Shown: piece by piece, positions 1 through 6,061 of the stretch
How the letters are laid out: each line of letters begins with the position of its first letter
Numbering within the stretch: the stretch's first letter is position 1
DNA from: Deltaproteobacteria bacterium UBA5329
Lineage (GTDB): Bacteria > Desulfobacterota > Syntrophorhabdia > Syntrophorhabdales > Syntrophorhabdaceae
Reading direction: 5' to 3'
Assembly (NCBI GenBank): GCA_002408185.1
Contig: DHQV01000045.1
Location: 4,128-11,877 of the forward strand
Length of the DNA stretch: 7,750 bases
Position numbers and translations under genes: made by a program
The notes under the pieces: model-generated
What the model was told of the DNA's origin: nothing
Database searches by the model: none
Seen by the model: only the letters and a program-made list of their open reading frames with translations

Positions 1-940
1 GTGCAAGAAGGTCGAGCCCTGTCATGACCCCGGGGGTGTCCTCACCGGGTATTGCCATCCTGGAAGATTTCTGCGCCCCTATCCCAAGGAATATCGCATC
101 GTATCCATCCCTCTTTAATGACTGGATCGTGAAGTCTTTACCCAGTTCTTTCCGGTACTGGATATCAATATCGAGGTTGAGTATCGCCCGTATCTCGCGG
201 TCAAGTATATCTTCCGGAAGCCGGTAGCGGGGGATACCCCACCTGAGCATTCCTCCTGCCGCTTCCTGTTTTTCGAATACGGTGACCCTGTGGCCGAGAC
301 ATTTCAGAAAATATGCGCACGTAAGGCCGGCCGGGCCCGCACCAATCACGACGGCCCTCTTGCCGGTATCCGGTAAAAGCCTTGGCGTGAATTCAACAGC
401 CTGATAGCTGTCGAAATCACCAATGAACCTTTTCACCCCGTTGATATTAACCGCTGAATCCACGGCATTTCTTCGGCATTCCGTCTCGCAGGGATGAGGG
501 CATACCCTGCCGCACACGGATGGGAAGGGGTTGCTTTCCTTAATAACCCGCAAGGCCTCCACAAAATTTCCGTTAGCGACATGATAAAGATATTTTTGAA
601 TATCGATATGGGCAGGGCATCGGCTGACGCATGGGGCCACACAATCCCCGTAATGATTTCTCAAAAGGGCCTGAAGATAGATCTTCCTGAAGCTTTCGAG
701 AGCGGGTGACCGCGTGGTGATTATCATCCCATCGGCGATGACAGTGCTGGTAGCCGATATTATATGCGGTTTGCCTTTATTGAGGACCTCGACCATTGAT
801 ATCTCGACATTTGTCGGTGGACTGACCCTCGGATCGTACCCCAGGGTCGGTATGTCTATCCCGTTCTCCCGCGCGGCGTCAATGATCGTGCTACCTTCCC
901 GCGCCTTACACGTGGTGTTGTCTATAGTGATTGTTGCCAC
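1..940 (-). CDS. GltD-like NAD(P)/FAD oxidoreductase with degenerate ferredoxin-like N-terminus (3' end outside window)
   Basis: Partial: about 313 N-terminal residues are visible and the gene runs off the left edge. Residues about 1-75 follow the [2Fe-2S] ferredoxin-like domain that precedes GltD modules in NuoG/formate dehydrogenase-type proteins, but the four cluster cysteines are replaced by G34, V45, S48 and T64. Next come the GltD-type Fe-S cysteines, C100-x3-C104-x3-C108 and C143-x3-C147-x3-C151-x3-C155, then the FAD dinucleotide-binding motif GAGPAG (200-205) and the GGMLRWGIPRYRLP segment typical of glutamate synthase small subunits and NfnB. By family it should shuttle electrons between NAD(P)H and an Fe-S partner; the partner is not visible. 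I chose the GTG at 940 because GGAGG lies 5 nt upstream of it. The in-frame ATG at 952 has no Shine-Dalgarno and would place that GGAGG inside the coding region. It is transcribed separately from the upstream nuclease gene. Confidence 0.85.
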   Translation of the reverse strand, partial: MATITIDNTTCKAREGSTIIDAARENGIDIPTLGYDPRVSPPTNVEISMVEVLNKGKPHIISATSTVIADGMIITTRSPALESFRKIYLQALLRNHYGDCVAPCVSRCPAHIDIQKYLYHVANGNFVEALRVIKESNPFPSVCGRVCPHPCETECRRNAVDSAVNINGVKRFIGDFDSYQAVEFTPRLLPDTGKRAVVIGAGPAGLTCAYFLKCLGHRVTVFEKQEAAGGMLRWGIPRYRLPEDILDREIRAILNLDIDIQYRKELGKDFTIQSLKRDGYDAIFLGIGAQKSSRMAIPGEDTPGVMTGLDLLA

Positions 941-973
941 AAAATCCTCCATGTTTTCAGAAAAAAGCAGAAG

Positions 974-1002
974 ATTATACTGTTTTTAGGGGAAATTGTA
1001 AA
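974..1002 (-). promoter_or_regulatory. Sigma70-type promoter of the GltD-like oxidoreductase gene
   Basis: Read on the minus strand, TTTACA (1002-997) and a perfect TATAAT (979-974) are separated by exactly 17 nt. Transcription would start near 967, giving a leader of about 27 nt to the GTG at 940 with GGAGG at 950-946. It sits in the 83-nt gap after the nuclease stop codon, so the oxidoreductase gene can be expressed independently. Confidence 0.75.
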
Positions 1003-1023
1003 ACGAGGCGATGAAACACGGCG

Positions 1024-1565
1024 TTAGTATCTTGCTTCATATCTTTCAGAGTGCTTTCGATGGTCAAACCAGTTTTCCCGGTATGCCCGTGCGATCTCTT
1101 TTGAATGTATAACGAGCAGGTTCTCGGCATTCTTGTCCTGTGCGGCCTTCGTAAAATTAAAGGAACCGGTTATTGTCGTGGCCCCGTCTATGATGATGAC
1201 CTTGTTGTGTGCTATGGCATGCCGCGAATCGATATAGGTGGGAATTCTCATATTTGCGAGGAACGTGGCCCATGAATATTTTGCCGTACGCTGGCTCTTG
1301 TCCAAGATCGCCTCCACTTTGACACCGCGTTTATGTGCATCTATCAGCGCTTTTCCGATCTGTGCGGATGTAAATGAATATGCCTGGACCAGTATTCGGA
1401 GTGGGCATTGCCGATCTCGGTCATTATCCTGTCCGTACACGTTCCACCGGGAGTGAAACACAGATCGACGGCCACGTTCTTATCGTATTGGCCGGCAAGT
1501 GTGCCGGCGACCGGGACCATGAGTGATATCAGGAGGACCAGAAGATAAAAATACTGTTTTTTCAT
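1024..1565 (-). pseudogene. Secreted phospholipase D/Nuc-family nuclease, frameshifted
   Basis: Two overlapping frames together encode one protein of about 180 aa, the usual size of single-HKD Nuc-type endonucleases. The first frame (from ATG 1565) gives a signal peptide (basic MKKQ, hydrophobic core, likely cleavage near residues 23-25) and the family motif CFTPGGTCT (36-44), and should pass at about S56 into the second frame, RILVQAYSFTSAQIG. The second frame carries the catalytic HKD motif H-N-K-x4-D (about 120-127 after repair) followed by GSFNFT. One missing base between about 1397 and 1405 explains the break; adding one C there restores an Arg and the expected motif. Family members cut DNA or phosphodiesters, usually as dimers in the periplasm or outside the cell. 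The second frame has no ribosome site of its own. Either the gene is genuinely inactivated or the base was lost in sequencing or assembly; all catalytic residues are otherwise intact. Confidence 0.8.
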
Positions 1566-1578
1566 TGTTCCGGTCATA

Positions 1579-1607
1579 ATCCTAGATAAATGCACGGTAA
1601 AAGTCAA
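1579..1607 (-). promoter_or_regulatory. Probable promoter of the nuclease gene
   Basis: On the minus strand TTGACT (1607-1602) and TAGGAT (1584-1579) are 17 nt apart, matching sigma70 consensus at 5 of 6 and 4 of 6 positions. The leader to ATG 1565 would be only about 7-10 nt and the ribosome site is weak, so translation may be modest. A looser plus-strand candidate for the divergent PilZ gene (TTGCAC 1608-1613, TATAGA 1630-1635, 16-nt spacer) abuts it. Confidence 0.45.
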
Positions 1608-1663
1608 TTGCACTTTATGTTGTAAAGCGTATAGAATTGGAAGAAAATTAGGAAATTGAATTT

Positions 1664-2371
1664 ATGAAGACGTCGGATAAGAAAAGCCTTATAGTCCTGC
1701 GTAAAAAACATCTGGTGAACAGGTATCTTGACGAGATAATCCGCGACAATTTATCAGCGCGTGTCATCATCGACGGGACAATAACACTTGATGAGTGCCG
1801 GATAATTTCATCGGGAAGGGAAGAAGGCATCGTTCTGGATACCGGACTTATGGCGGGTGAATATCCCGAGAGCGGCCATGCGGCCGTTACGTTTGCAGGG
1901 CCCGCTTCGTTCTATCAATTCAGCACCCCGATGTTGTCAATTGATATTGCCGAGAACAGGCGAATGCGTTTGATGTTGCAATTCCCCTACACAATAACGA
2001 AGCGGGCAAAGCGCAGGCACATACGCGTGAAACCCCACGTACTTCATCCGGTCACGGTACGGTTATTGGTTGCGAATTCAGAGACTATCGACGTAAAGCC
2101 GGTCGATATTTCCGAGAGCGGTATATCGTTCATGCTGACGGAGTATGTGACCCGCTTTAAATCCGGTGACCCGGTCGACCTCATCATAAGCATTCCCAAG
2201 ACGAAAAACGTGTCCGCCGGGGCTGTGATCAAGAACGTCATCCATCTGATGGATCTGACGAGAATTGGCGTGGAGTTTTCCATGTTGTCCGATGAGGCCA
2301 TGAAGACGATCCTCGAATACATTGAACTGTGCGAGCAGGAGATGGGACCGTATGCGTATGACGAGGAATGA
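1664..2371 (+). CDS. PilZ-domain protein, probable c-di-GMP receptor
   Basis: A 235-aa soluble protein with no signal peptide or membrane segment. The C-terminal half is a PilZ domain: the RxxxR c-di-GMP-binding motif is R117-R-H-I-R121, and the second signature (D/N)xSxxG is D148-I-S-E-S-G153. The usual beta-barrel stretch ending in IGVEFSML (about 201-208) follows, with a short helical tail. The N-terminal ~105 residues resemble the beta-rich flagellar-brake (YcgR-like) layout ahead of PilZ domains, but I cannot assign them by sequence. By family it should bind cyclic di-GMP and act on motility, surface attachment or exopolysaccharide through an unknown partner. AGGA about 11 nt upstream is a weak but acceptable ribosome site for ATG 1664. 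It stands alone: divergent from the nuclease and convergent with the next gene. Both ligand motifs are complete, so nucleotide binding is likely; the output is unknown. Confidence 0.88.
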   Translation: MKTSDKKSLIVLRKKHLVNRYLDEIIRDNLSARVIIDGTITLDECRIISSGREEGIVLDTGLMAGEYPESGHAAVTFAGPASFYQFSTPMLSIDIAENRRMRLMLQFPYTITKRAKRRHIRVKPHVLHPVTVRLLVANSETIDVKPVDISESGISFMLTEYVTRFKSGDPVDLIISIPKTKNVSAGAVIKNVIHLMDLTRIGVEFSMLSDEAMKTILEYIELCEQEMGPYAYDEE

Positions 2372-2469
2372 TACGCTTTTCGGTAAGGTGTTATTTCAAG
2401 CGAAATTTTAAAAGAGCTTTTGGATCGAGTTGGACATGAATTGTTGCGGTCAGGTATTGGACGTGATCG

Positions 2470-3069
2470 TCACCCCGCTACTATTTCTACCTTCCGGGAT
2501 GCGTGCTGTTCAAGCATACGGATAAACTCTTCAGGATCTTTTATCGTGTTTTTACCCATAGCTGACACCAGTTGGACTTTTTGCGGGCTCAAGCGAATGA
2601 ACTCCGCCAGTTTCAAGGCGTCGATGCATATGCCGTGCTTCATAAGGATAGGGCCCATTTCCTGTGCGAGAATGTTGAAAAGCTTGATGGTAATATGTCC
2701 TGCGTGTACCGGCGCCGGGCGCCCGTCTTCATGGTGATACGTGATGGACCTTCGCATCGATGAAAGGGTTCCCTTGCGGCGCAATGTCGCCCCGGCCAAC
2801 CCCGGCATCGATGACGACAGGGCGAGTGCCATGCCGTCGCCGACTGGCGCCTCGCTGATATCGTCAACCGGCGCGCCGTCCAGAAAGACGGTGGTCAGCC
2901 TTTTCTCGAGATAATCGCGCGTAAAACCGAAATGAGCAACAAGCAACTCTTCGATCGTCACCCCCGTCGTGCACCTGATGAAAACACCGTGCTGGAACAA
3001 AAGCGCGAAATGTTGTGCCTCTTCTTCGTTAATTTCAAAACGTAAGGGTTTAGCGTGTGGGCCCAGCAT
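2470..3069 (-). CDS. Conserved-looking protein of unknown function downstream of the AOR-family gene; MoaD/ThiS-like segment
   Basis: A 199-aa soluble protein with no signal peptide or membrane segment, which I cannot name with confidence. Residues about 60-93 (VFLDGAPVDD, then DGMALALSSSMPGLAG) follow the pattern of the C-terminal half of MoaD/ThiS beta-grasp sulfur carriers: a strand-Gly-x-x-V turn, a DG turn, a hydrophobic strand, then a Gly-rich end. Here that segment is internal and is followed by an RR-rich stretch (97-107, LRRKGTLSSMRR), a His-rich turn (YHHEDG) and a second domain beginning ITIKLFN (126-132). There is no terminal Gly-Gly, so it could not be adenylated and thiolated like a true carrier. 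It lies 82 nt after the AOR-family stop on the same strand, which suggests co-transcription and a role linked to that enzyme, for example cofactor or electron-transfer accessory. The function is inference. The ribosome site is poor, and a hairpin sits just upstream. Confidence 0.7.
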   Translation of the reverse strand: MLGPHAKPLRFEINEEEAQHFALLFQHGVFIRCTTGVTIEELLVAHFGFTRDYLEKRLTTVFLDGAPVDDISEAPVGDGMALALSSSMPGLAGATLRRKGTLSSMRRSITYHHEDGRPAPVHAGHITIKLFNILAQEMGPILMKHGICIDALKLAEFIRLSPQKVQLVSAMGKNTIKDPEEFIRMLEQHASRKVEIVAG

Positions 3070-3082
3070 ACTTTATTATTTC

Positions 3083-3103
3083 TACCTTTACAAAAAAAAG
3101 GTA
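3083..3103 (-). promoter_or_regulatory. Hairpin between the AOR-family gene and the downstream unknown gene
   Basis: A perfect 7-bp stem (minus-strand TACCTTT at 3103-3097 pairs with AAAGGTA at 3089-3083) closes a 7-nt loop. The 3' arm contains the only AAGG Shine-Dalgarno-like sequence ahead of the 3069 start, though at about 15 nt it is too distant to be ideal. The 5' arm overlaps a run of eight T. It could lower translation or stabilise the upstream message end; there is no T tract after the stem as a classical terminator would need. Confidence 0.35.
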
Positions 3104-3151
3104 TAGGGGATATCGCTATCACTGTTTTCCCTCAAGAGAGTCCCTTTATTT

Positions 3152-4888
3152 CTAGAAATTGAAGACTTTGTCCAGTTCCTCGTCGGGAACATCAAAAGTG
3201 ACGTTGTGCGGCGGCACCGCCTGCGCCTTGAAGAATGCGGGGAGCCGGTCATGCTCTTTCGTGAAACCGGCCTTTGCATTGAAATCACGTTCGATCTTGA
3301 GGATCTTCTGACCGAGTTCTACCACGTTGTCCGGCGTCAGATCGATGCCGTATAACGAGTTCAGCATGTCAATAAGCGCGGTGAAGGTTTCCGGGATGTC
3401 CATGAGTGCGAATGCGACGAAGACGCACATGCCCGTTGAATCGATCGCTGCCGTCGCTATCTGGAGATTGCGGGAAAGTTCGACCTGTCCCTCGGGTTTT
3501 AAGGGGTCGACAAAGCCGCCCACTTTAAGGATATTTGTCGCTGTTGCATATCCTGCGGTGTGATCGGCACCCATCGTGCTCGTTGCATAGGTCACACCGA
3601 GGCCTTTGACTGCCCGCGGATCGTACGCGGGGATCGCCTGTCCTTTTACGACGGGAACACGGTCAAGACCGAAGACCCTTCCCGTAACCGCGGCCCCGCT
3701 GCCGATGATCCTGCCAAGCGGCGTTCCTTTCTCGATTTCCTTGAGAAGATCAATTGCTGCGTCCGCATCCCCATATTTTACAAGCCCTGCCTCCATGGCG
3801 AGGCCGAGCGCAACACCCGTTTCGATTGTGTCAAGGCCTATGTCATCCTCGATAAAATCCATCCGGGCGATCTTGTCGATATCATCGATCCCACAATGTC
3901 CGCCGTGAGACCAGACGGTTTCGTATTCAGGCTGCTTGCTGACAAAATGACCATCCTTGTCGTTGTATATGCCGGAACAACGGATGACACACCCCCGGTG
4001 GCAGCCGTGCGTCGCCATGCCGCCGCGCGCAGCCTCGAGACTGGCCATTGTCTCTCCGCTTATCTTCGATGCACCGGCGAATCGTCCCTCCTTAAAATTA
4101 TATGTCGGATACCCGCCGGCCTCATTCAATATGTTGGTAAGGACATTCGTGCCATAGGCGGGCAACGCCTCGCCGGTTACCGCGTGCTTGCGAAGCCCTT
4201 CAATAAATATCTTGTTCGCTGCGCGAAATTTCTCCGGGTCCCTGGGTTGACGCGTTGACATCCCAGTATCGTCGAGCACGATCATTTTGACACACTTGGA
4301 CCCCATTACTGCCCCGGGGCCCCCGCGGCCTGCATGACGGGCCGGTCTTCCTTCCATATCCGTGCACGCTATCGACGATGCTGTCAGTCTCATCTCGCCT
4401 GCCTGGCCGATTGAGATACATACAATATGGTCACCGAACTCCTTTCTCATTCTCTCGACGGCTGCATAGTTGCCCAGCCCTTTCAAACTATTATCCACCT
4501 CGATCTTTACGCCATCCTTGTTGATTATTATTCTGAAAAGATCATCCCGTTTCGGTTTTCCTTCGAGAACAACGGCGGCATATCCCAGCCGGGCCAGGAC
4601 CTGAGCTGGCTGGCCCCCCGCATTCGATTCCTTGATACCCCCCGTGAGAGGGCTTTTACAGCCTATAGACAGTCTTCCGGACATTGCCGCCATCGTTCCG
4701 CTGAGAAGTCCCGGTGCAATGACAAGCTTGTTTTCCGCCGACAGGGGATGGCACGTTGGCGGTACTTCTGCAGCTATGACCGCCGATGTGAGGCCCCTGC
4801 CGCCAAGCCCTGCAAATTCTCCGAGGGGGCTTACCTGAAAAGTCGGACTTTCCCCCGCACCCATGTTTATGCGCAATATTTTTTCCAT
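3152..4888 (-). CDS. Aldehyde:ferredoxin oxidoreductase (AOR) family tungsten/molybdenum enzyme
   Basis: A 578-aa cytoplasmic enzyme, near the usual ~600 aa. Family motifs appear in order: the N-terminal AOR domain (LGGRGLTSA about 28-36; SGRLSIGCKSPLTGG about 70-84), the cofactor-binding GRGGPGAVMGSK (187-198), Fe-S cysteines C296-x3-C300-x3-C304, GADHTAGY (440-447), and D483-x4-C488 near the C-terminus, which supplies the fourth cluster ligand. By family it holds a bis-pyranopterin W or Mo centre and a [4Fe-4S] cluster and oxidises an aldehyde to a carboxylate, or runs in reverse, using ferredoxin or an Fe-S/flavin partner. The substrate cannot be read from sequence. I chose ATG 4888 because GAGG lies 8 nt upstream; the in-frame GTG at 4897 directly abuts that GAGG and cannot use it. 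It is divergent from the formimidoyltransferase gene and probably heads an operon with the unknown protein gene. No dedicated MoaD, MoeA or ferredoxin gene is in the window. Confidence 0.93.
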   Translation of the reverse strand: MEKILRINMGAGESPTFQVSPLGEFAGLGGRGLTSAVIAAEVPPTCHPLSAENKLVIAPGLLSGTMAAMSGRLSIGCKSPLTGGIKESNAGGQPAQVLARLGYAAVVLEGKPKRDDLFRIIINKDGVKIEVDNSLKGLGNYAAVERMRKEFGDHIVCISIGQAGEMRLTASSIACTDMEGRPARHAGRGGPGAVMGSKCVKMIVLDDTGMSTRQPRDPEKFRAANKIFIEGLRKHAVTGEALPAYGTNVLTNILNEAGGYPTYNFKEGRFAGASKISGETMASLEAARGGMATHGCHRGCVIRCSGIYNDKDGHFVSKQPEYETVWSHGGHCGIDDIDKIARMDFIEDDIGLDTIETGVALGLAMEAGLVKYGDADAAIDLLKEIEKGTPLGRIIGSGAAVTGRVFGLDRVPVVKGQAIPAYDPRAVKGLGVTYATSTMGADHTAGYATATNILKVGGFVDPLKPEGQVELSRNLQIATAAIDSTGMCVFVAFALMDIPETFTALIDMLNSLYGIDLTPDNVVELGQKILKIERDFNAKAGFTKEHDRLPAFFKAQAVPPHNVTFDVPDEELDKVFNF

Positions 4889-4930
4889 GAGATTCACCTC
4901 AACGTATAGAAATAATGATGCTATATATCT

Positions 4931-4959
4931 ATTTTGTCATCGAAAAGGCGTATTTGCAA
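4931..4959 (-). promoter_or_regulatory. Candidate promoter of the AOR-family gene
   Basis: On the minus strand TTGCAA (4959-4954) and CAAAAT (4936-4931) are 17 nt apart, each matching 4 of 6 sigma70 positions, with a leader of about 35 nt to ATG 4888. The region is very AT-rich, so chance matches are likely and other -10 choices (for example in the run TATATA just downstream) exist. Confidence 0.3.
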
Positions 4960-4977
4960 CCATGAAAAAAATGCAAA
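4953..4977. repeat. Inverted repeat in the divergent AOR/formimidoyltransferase intergenic region
   Basis: TTTGCA (4953-4958) and TGCAAA (4972-4977) form a perfect 6-bp inverted repeat with a 13-nt spacer, so the half-sites lie about 19 bp apart, near two helical turns. The left half contains the candidate -35 element of the AOR-family gene. This is the layout of a dimeric regulator's operator, but no regulator gene is nearby and the local AT richness raises the chance of coincidence. Confidence 0.3.
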
Positions 4978-5033
4978 AATATAATAAAAATAATTGGTTA
5001 AAAACATTACTATTTATTACCGATCGGGAAATT

Positions 5034-5062
5034 TTGACGTAATAAATAACCGAAGTTATTTT
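5034..5062 (+). promoter_or_regulatory. Promoter of the glutamate formimidoyltransferase gene
   Basis: TTGACG (5034-5039) and TATTTT (5057-5062) are 17 nt apart, matching sigma70 consensus at 5 of 6 and 4 of 6 positions. Transcription would start near 5069, leaving about 40 nt of leader with GGAG at 5099-5102. This supports translation from 5108 and argues against the open reading frame that extends upstream through the promoter. Confidence 0.55.
5044..5061. promoter_or_regulatory. Perfect inverted repeat overlapping the promoter -10 element
   Basis: AAATAAC (5044-5050), CGAA (5051-5054), GTTATTT (5055-5061): two 7-bp arms around a 4-nt centre. It occupies the promoter spacer and most of the -10 hexamer, so a bound dimer would block RNA polymerase. 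It is upstream of the likely transcription start and therefore is better read as a DNA operator than as an RNA hairpin. Confidence 0.4.
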
Positions 5063-5107
5063 GCGATGCCGGTTCTCGCTTTACTCTTTAGTTTCAATGG
5101 AGTTACA

Positions 5108-6013
5108 ATGACCTCAATGGGAAAGCTGATCGAAACGATACCAAATTTCAGTGAAGGTAGAAATCAGGCAAAGATCAAAAGGATCCTCAACTGCTTCGAA
5201 AATATCGAAGGAGTAATCCTGCTCGATCATCACAAGGACCCTGATCATAACCGGCTGGTCGTAACTGCCGCGGGGCGGGCGGGCCCGCTGAAAAAAGCGG
5301 TGCTCGATGCGGTCGATGTCGCTGTAAAGTCCATTGACCTGAGAAAGCATAAAGGAGAACATCCCAGGATGGGGGCCGTTGATGTTATCCCTTTCGTACC
5401 CGTTGGCGGTACATCGATGGAGGAAGCTGTCGCACTGTCGGGTGACGTGGCAAAAGAGATCTGGCACAGGTTTCATGTACCTGTGTTCCTTTATGAAGAA
5501 TCGGCGGCCCATCCTGAACGGAAAAACCTCCCCGATATCCGCAGGGGCGAATTCGAAGGCTTGTCCGGAAAATTGAGAGATCCAAAATGGAAACCCGATT
5601 ATGGAGATGCGGTTCCTCATCCGACAGCTGGCGTTGTCGCCGTCGGGGCGCGCATGCCGCTTGTTGCCTTCAATGTCAACCTCGATACCGACAACATGAC
5701 GATCGCCACAGCAATAGCGAAGGCCGTCCGCTACCAGAATGGGGGGTTGCGCTACTGCCGGGCGATCGCGATCGATCTCAGGCAGCGCGGAATTGTCCAG
5801 GTTTCAATGAATATGACAAATTACTTAAAAACCCCGCTCTACCGTGCCCTCGAAATGGTGAGAATGGAGGCCATGCGGTATGGTGTCAATGTCATAGGAA
5901 GCGAGATAGTTGGTCTCGTCCCGATGGATGCCCTTTCCTCAAGCGCCGCATATTACATGGGCCTCGAGAACTTCTCCACAAATCAGATACTGGAAGTGAA
6001 ACTTAATGAATAG
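5108..6013 (+). CDS. ftcD: Glutamate formimidoyltransferase (formiminotransferase domain only)
   Basis: A 301-aa cytoplasmic enzyme equal in length to the formiminotransferase half of bifunctional FTCD; the cyclodeaminase half is absent. Diagnostic segments are IPNFSEGR (11-18), the substrate-pocket signature KHKGEHPRMGAVD (80-92) followed by VIPFVP, YEESA (129-133), HPTAGVVAVGAR (171-182), FNVNL (188-192), and SMNMTN (233-238) with a C-terminal SEIVGLVP. The reaction transfers the formimidoyl group of N-formimidoyl-L-glutamate to tetrahydrofolate, the last step of one histidine-degradation route, feeding one-carbon folates. I chose ATG 5108 because GGAG lies 5 nt upstream and the protein then begins like the family; the ATG at 5117 is a possible alternative, and the open frame upstream to 4994 crosses the promoter. 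No hut genes or cyclodeaminase are in the window, so whether it serves histidine breakdown or another formimino/formyl-folate reaction is unknown. Confidence 0.93.
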   Translation: MTSMGKLIETIPNFSEGRNQAKIKRILNCFENIEGVILLDHHKDPDHNRLVVTAAGRAGPLKKAVLDAVDVAVKSIDLRKHKGEHPRMGAVDVIPFVPVGGTSMEEAVALSGDVAKEIWHRFHVPVFLYEESAAHPERKNLPDIRRGEFEGLSGKLRDPKWKPDYGDAVPHPTAGVVAVGARMPLVAFNVNLDTDNMTIATAIAKAVRYQNGGLRYCRAIAIDLRQRGIVQVSMNMTNYLKTPLYRALEMVRMEAMRYGVNVIGSEIVGLVPMDALSSSAAYYMGLENFSTNQILEVKLNE

Positions 6014-6015
6014 TG

Positions 6016-6061
6016 AGGAGCAAGATGTGAAAGATCTTCTGTCTCCTTGCTGTCTGCTCCT
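6016..6061. terminator. Possible shared terminator between convergent genes
   Basis: AGGAGCA (6016-6022) pairs with TGCTCCT (6055-6061), just after the formimidoyltransferase stop and touching the stop of the convergent permease gene. An alternative pairing is AGCAAG (6019-6024) with CTTGCT (6046-6051), and the loop holds a palindrome AAGATCTT. On the plus strand T-rich sequence follows, with TTTTT at 6075-6079. The loop is long and the T run is offset, so this is a tentative call. Confidence 0.35.

Noticed and set aside
2374..2402. CGCTT...AAGCG as a terminator after the PilZ gene.
   Set aside because: Five base pairs around a 19-nt loop with no T run after it; too weak to call.
3092..3122. 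Minus-strand GATAGCGATATC followed by T8 as an intrinsic terminator after the AOR-family gene.
   Set aside because: The stem is only 4 AT-rich base pairs and is separated from the T run by about 8 nt.
3560..4258. A 232-codon plus-strand open frame opposite the AOR-family gene, and other long antisense frames at 4427-4909 and 5114-5620.
   Set aside because: They mirror well-supported genes, show no recognisable motifs or ribosome sites, and their composition is that of antisense translation.
4994..5107. N-terminal extension of the formimidoyltransferase from a TTG at 4994.
   Set aside because: It would run through the TTGACG/TATTTT promoter, has no ribosome site and is not part of the family; ATG 5108 has GGAG at good spacing.
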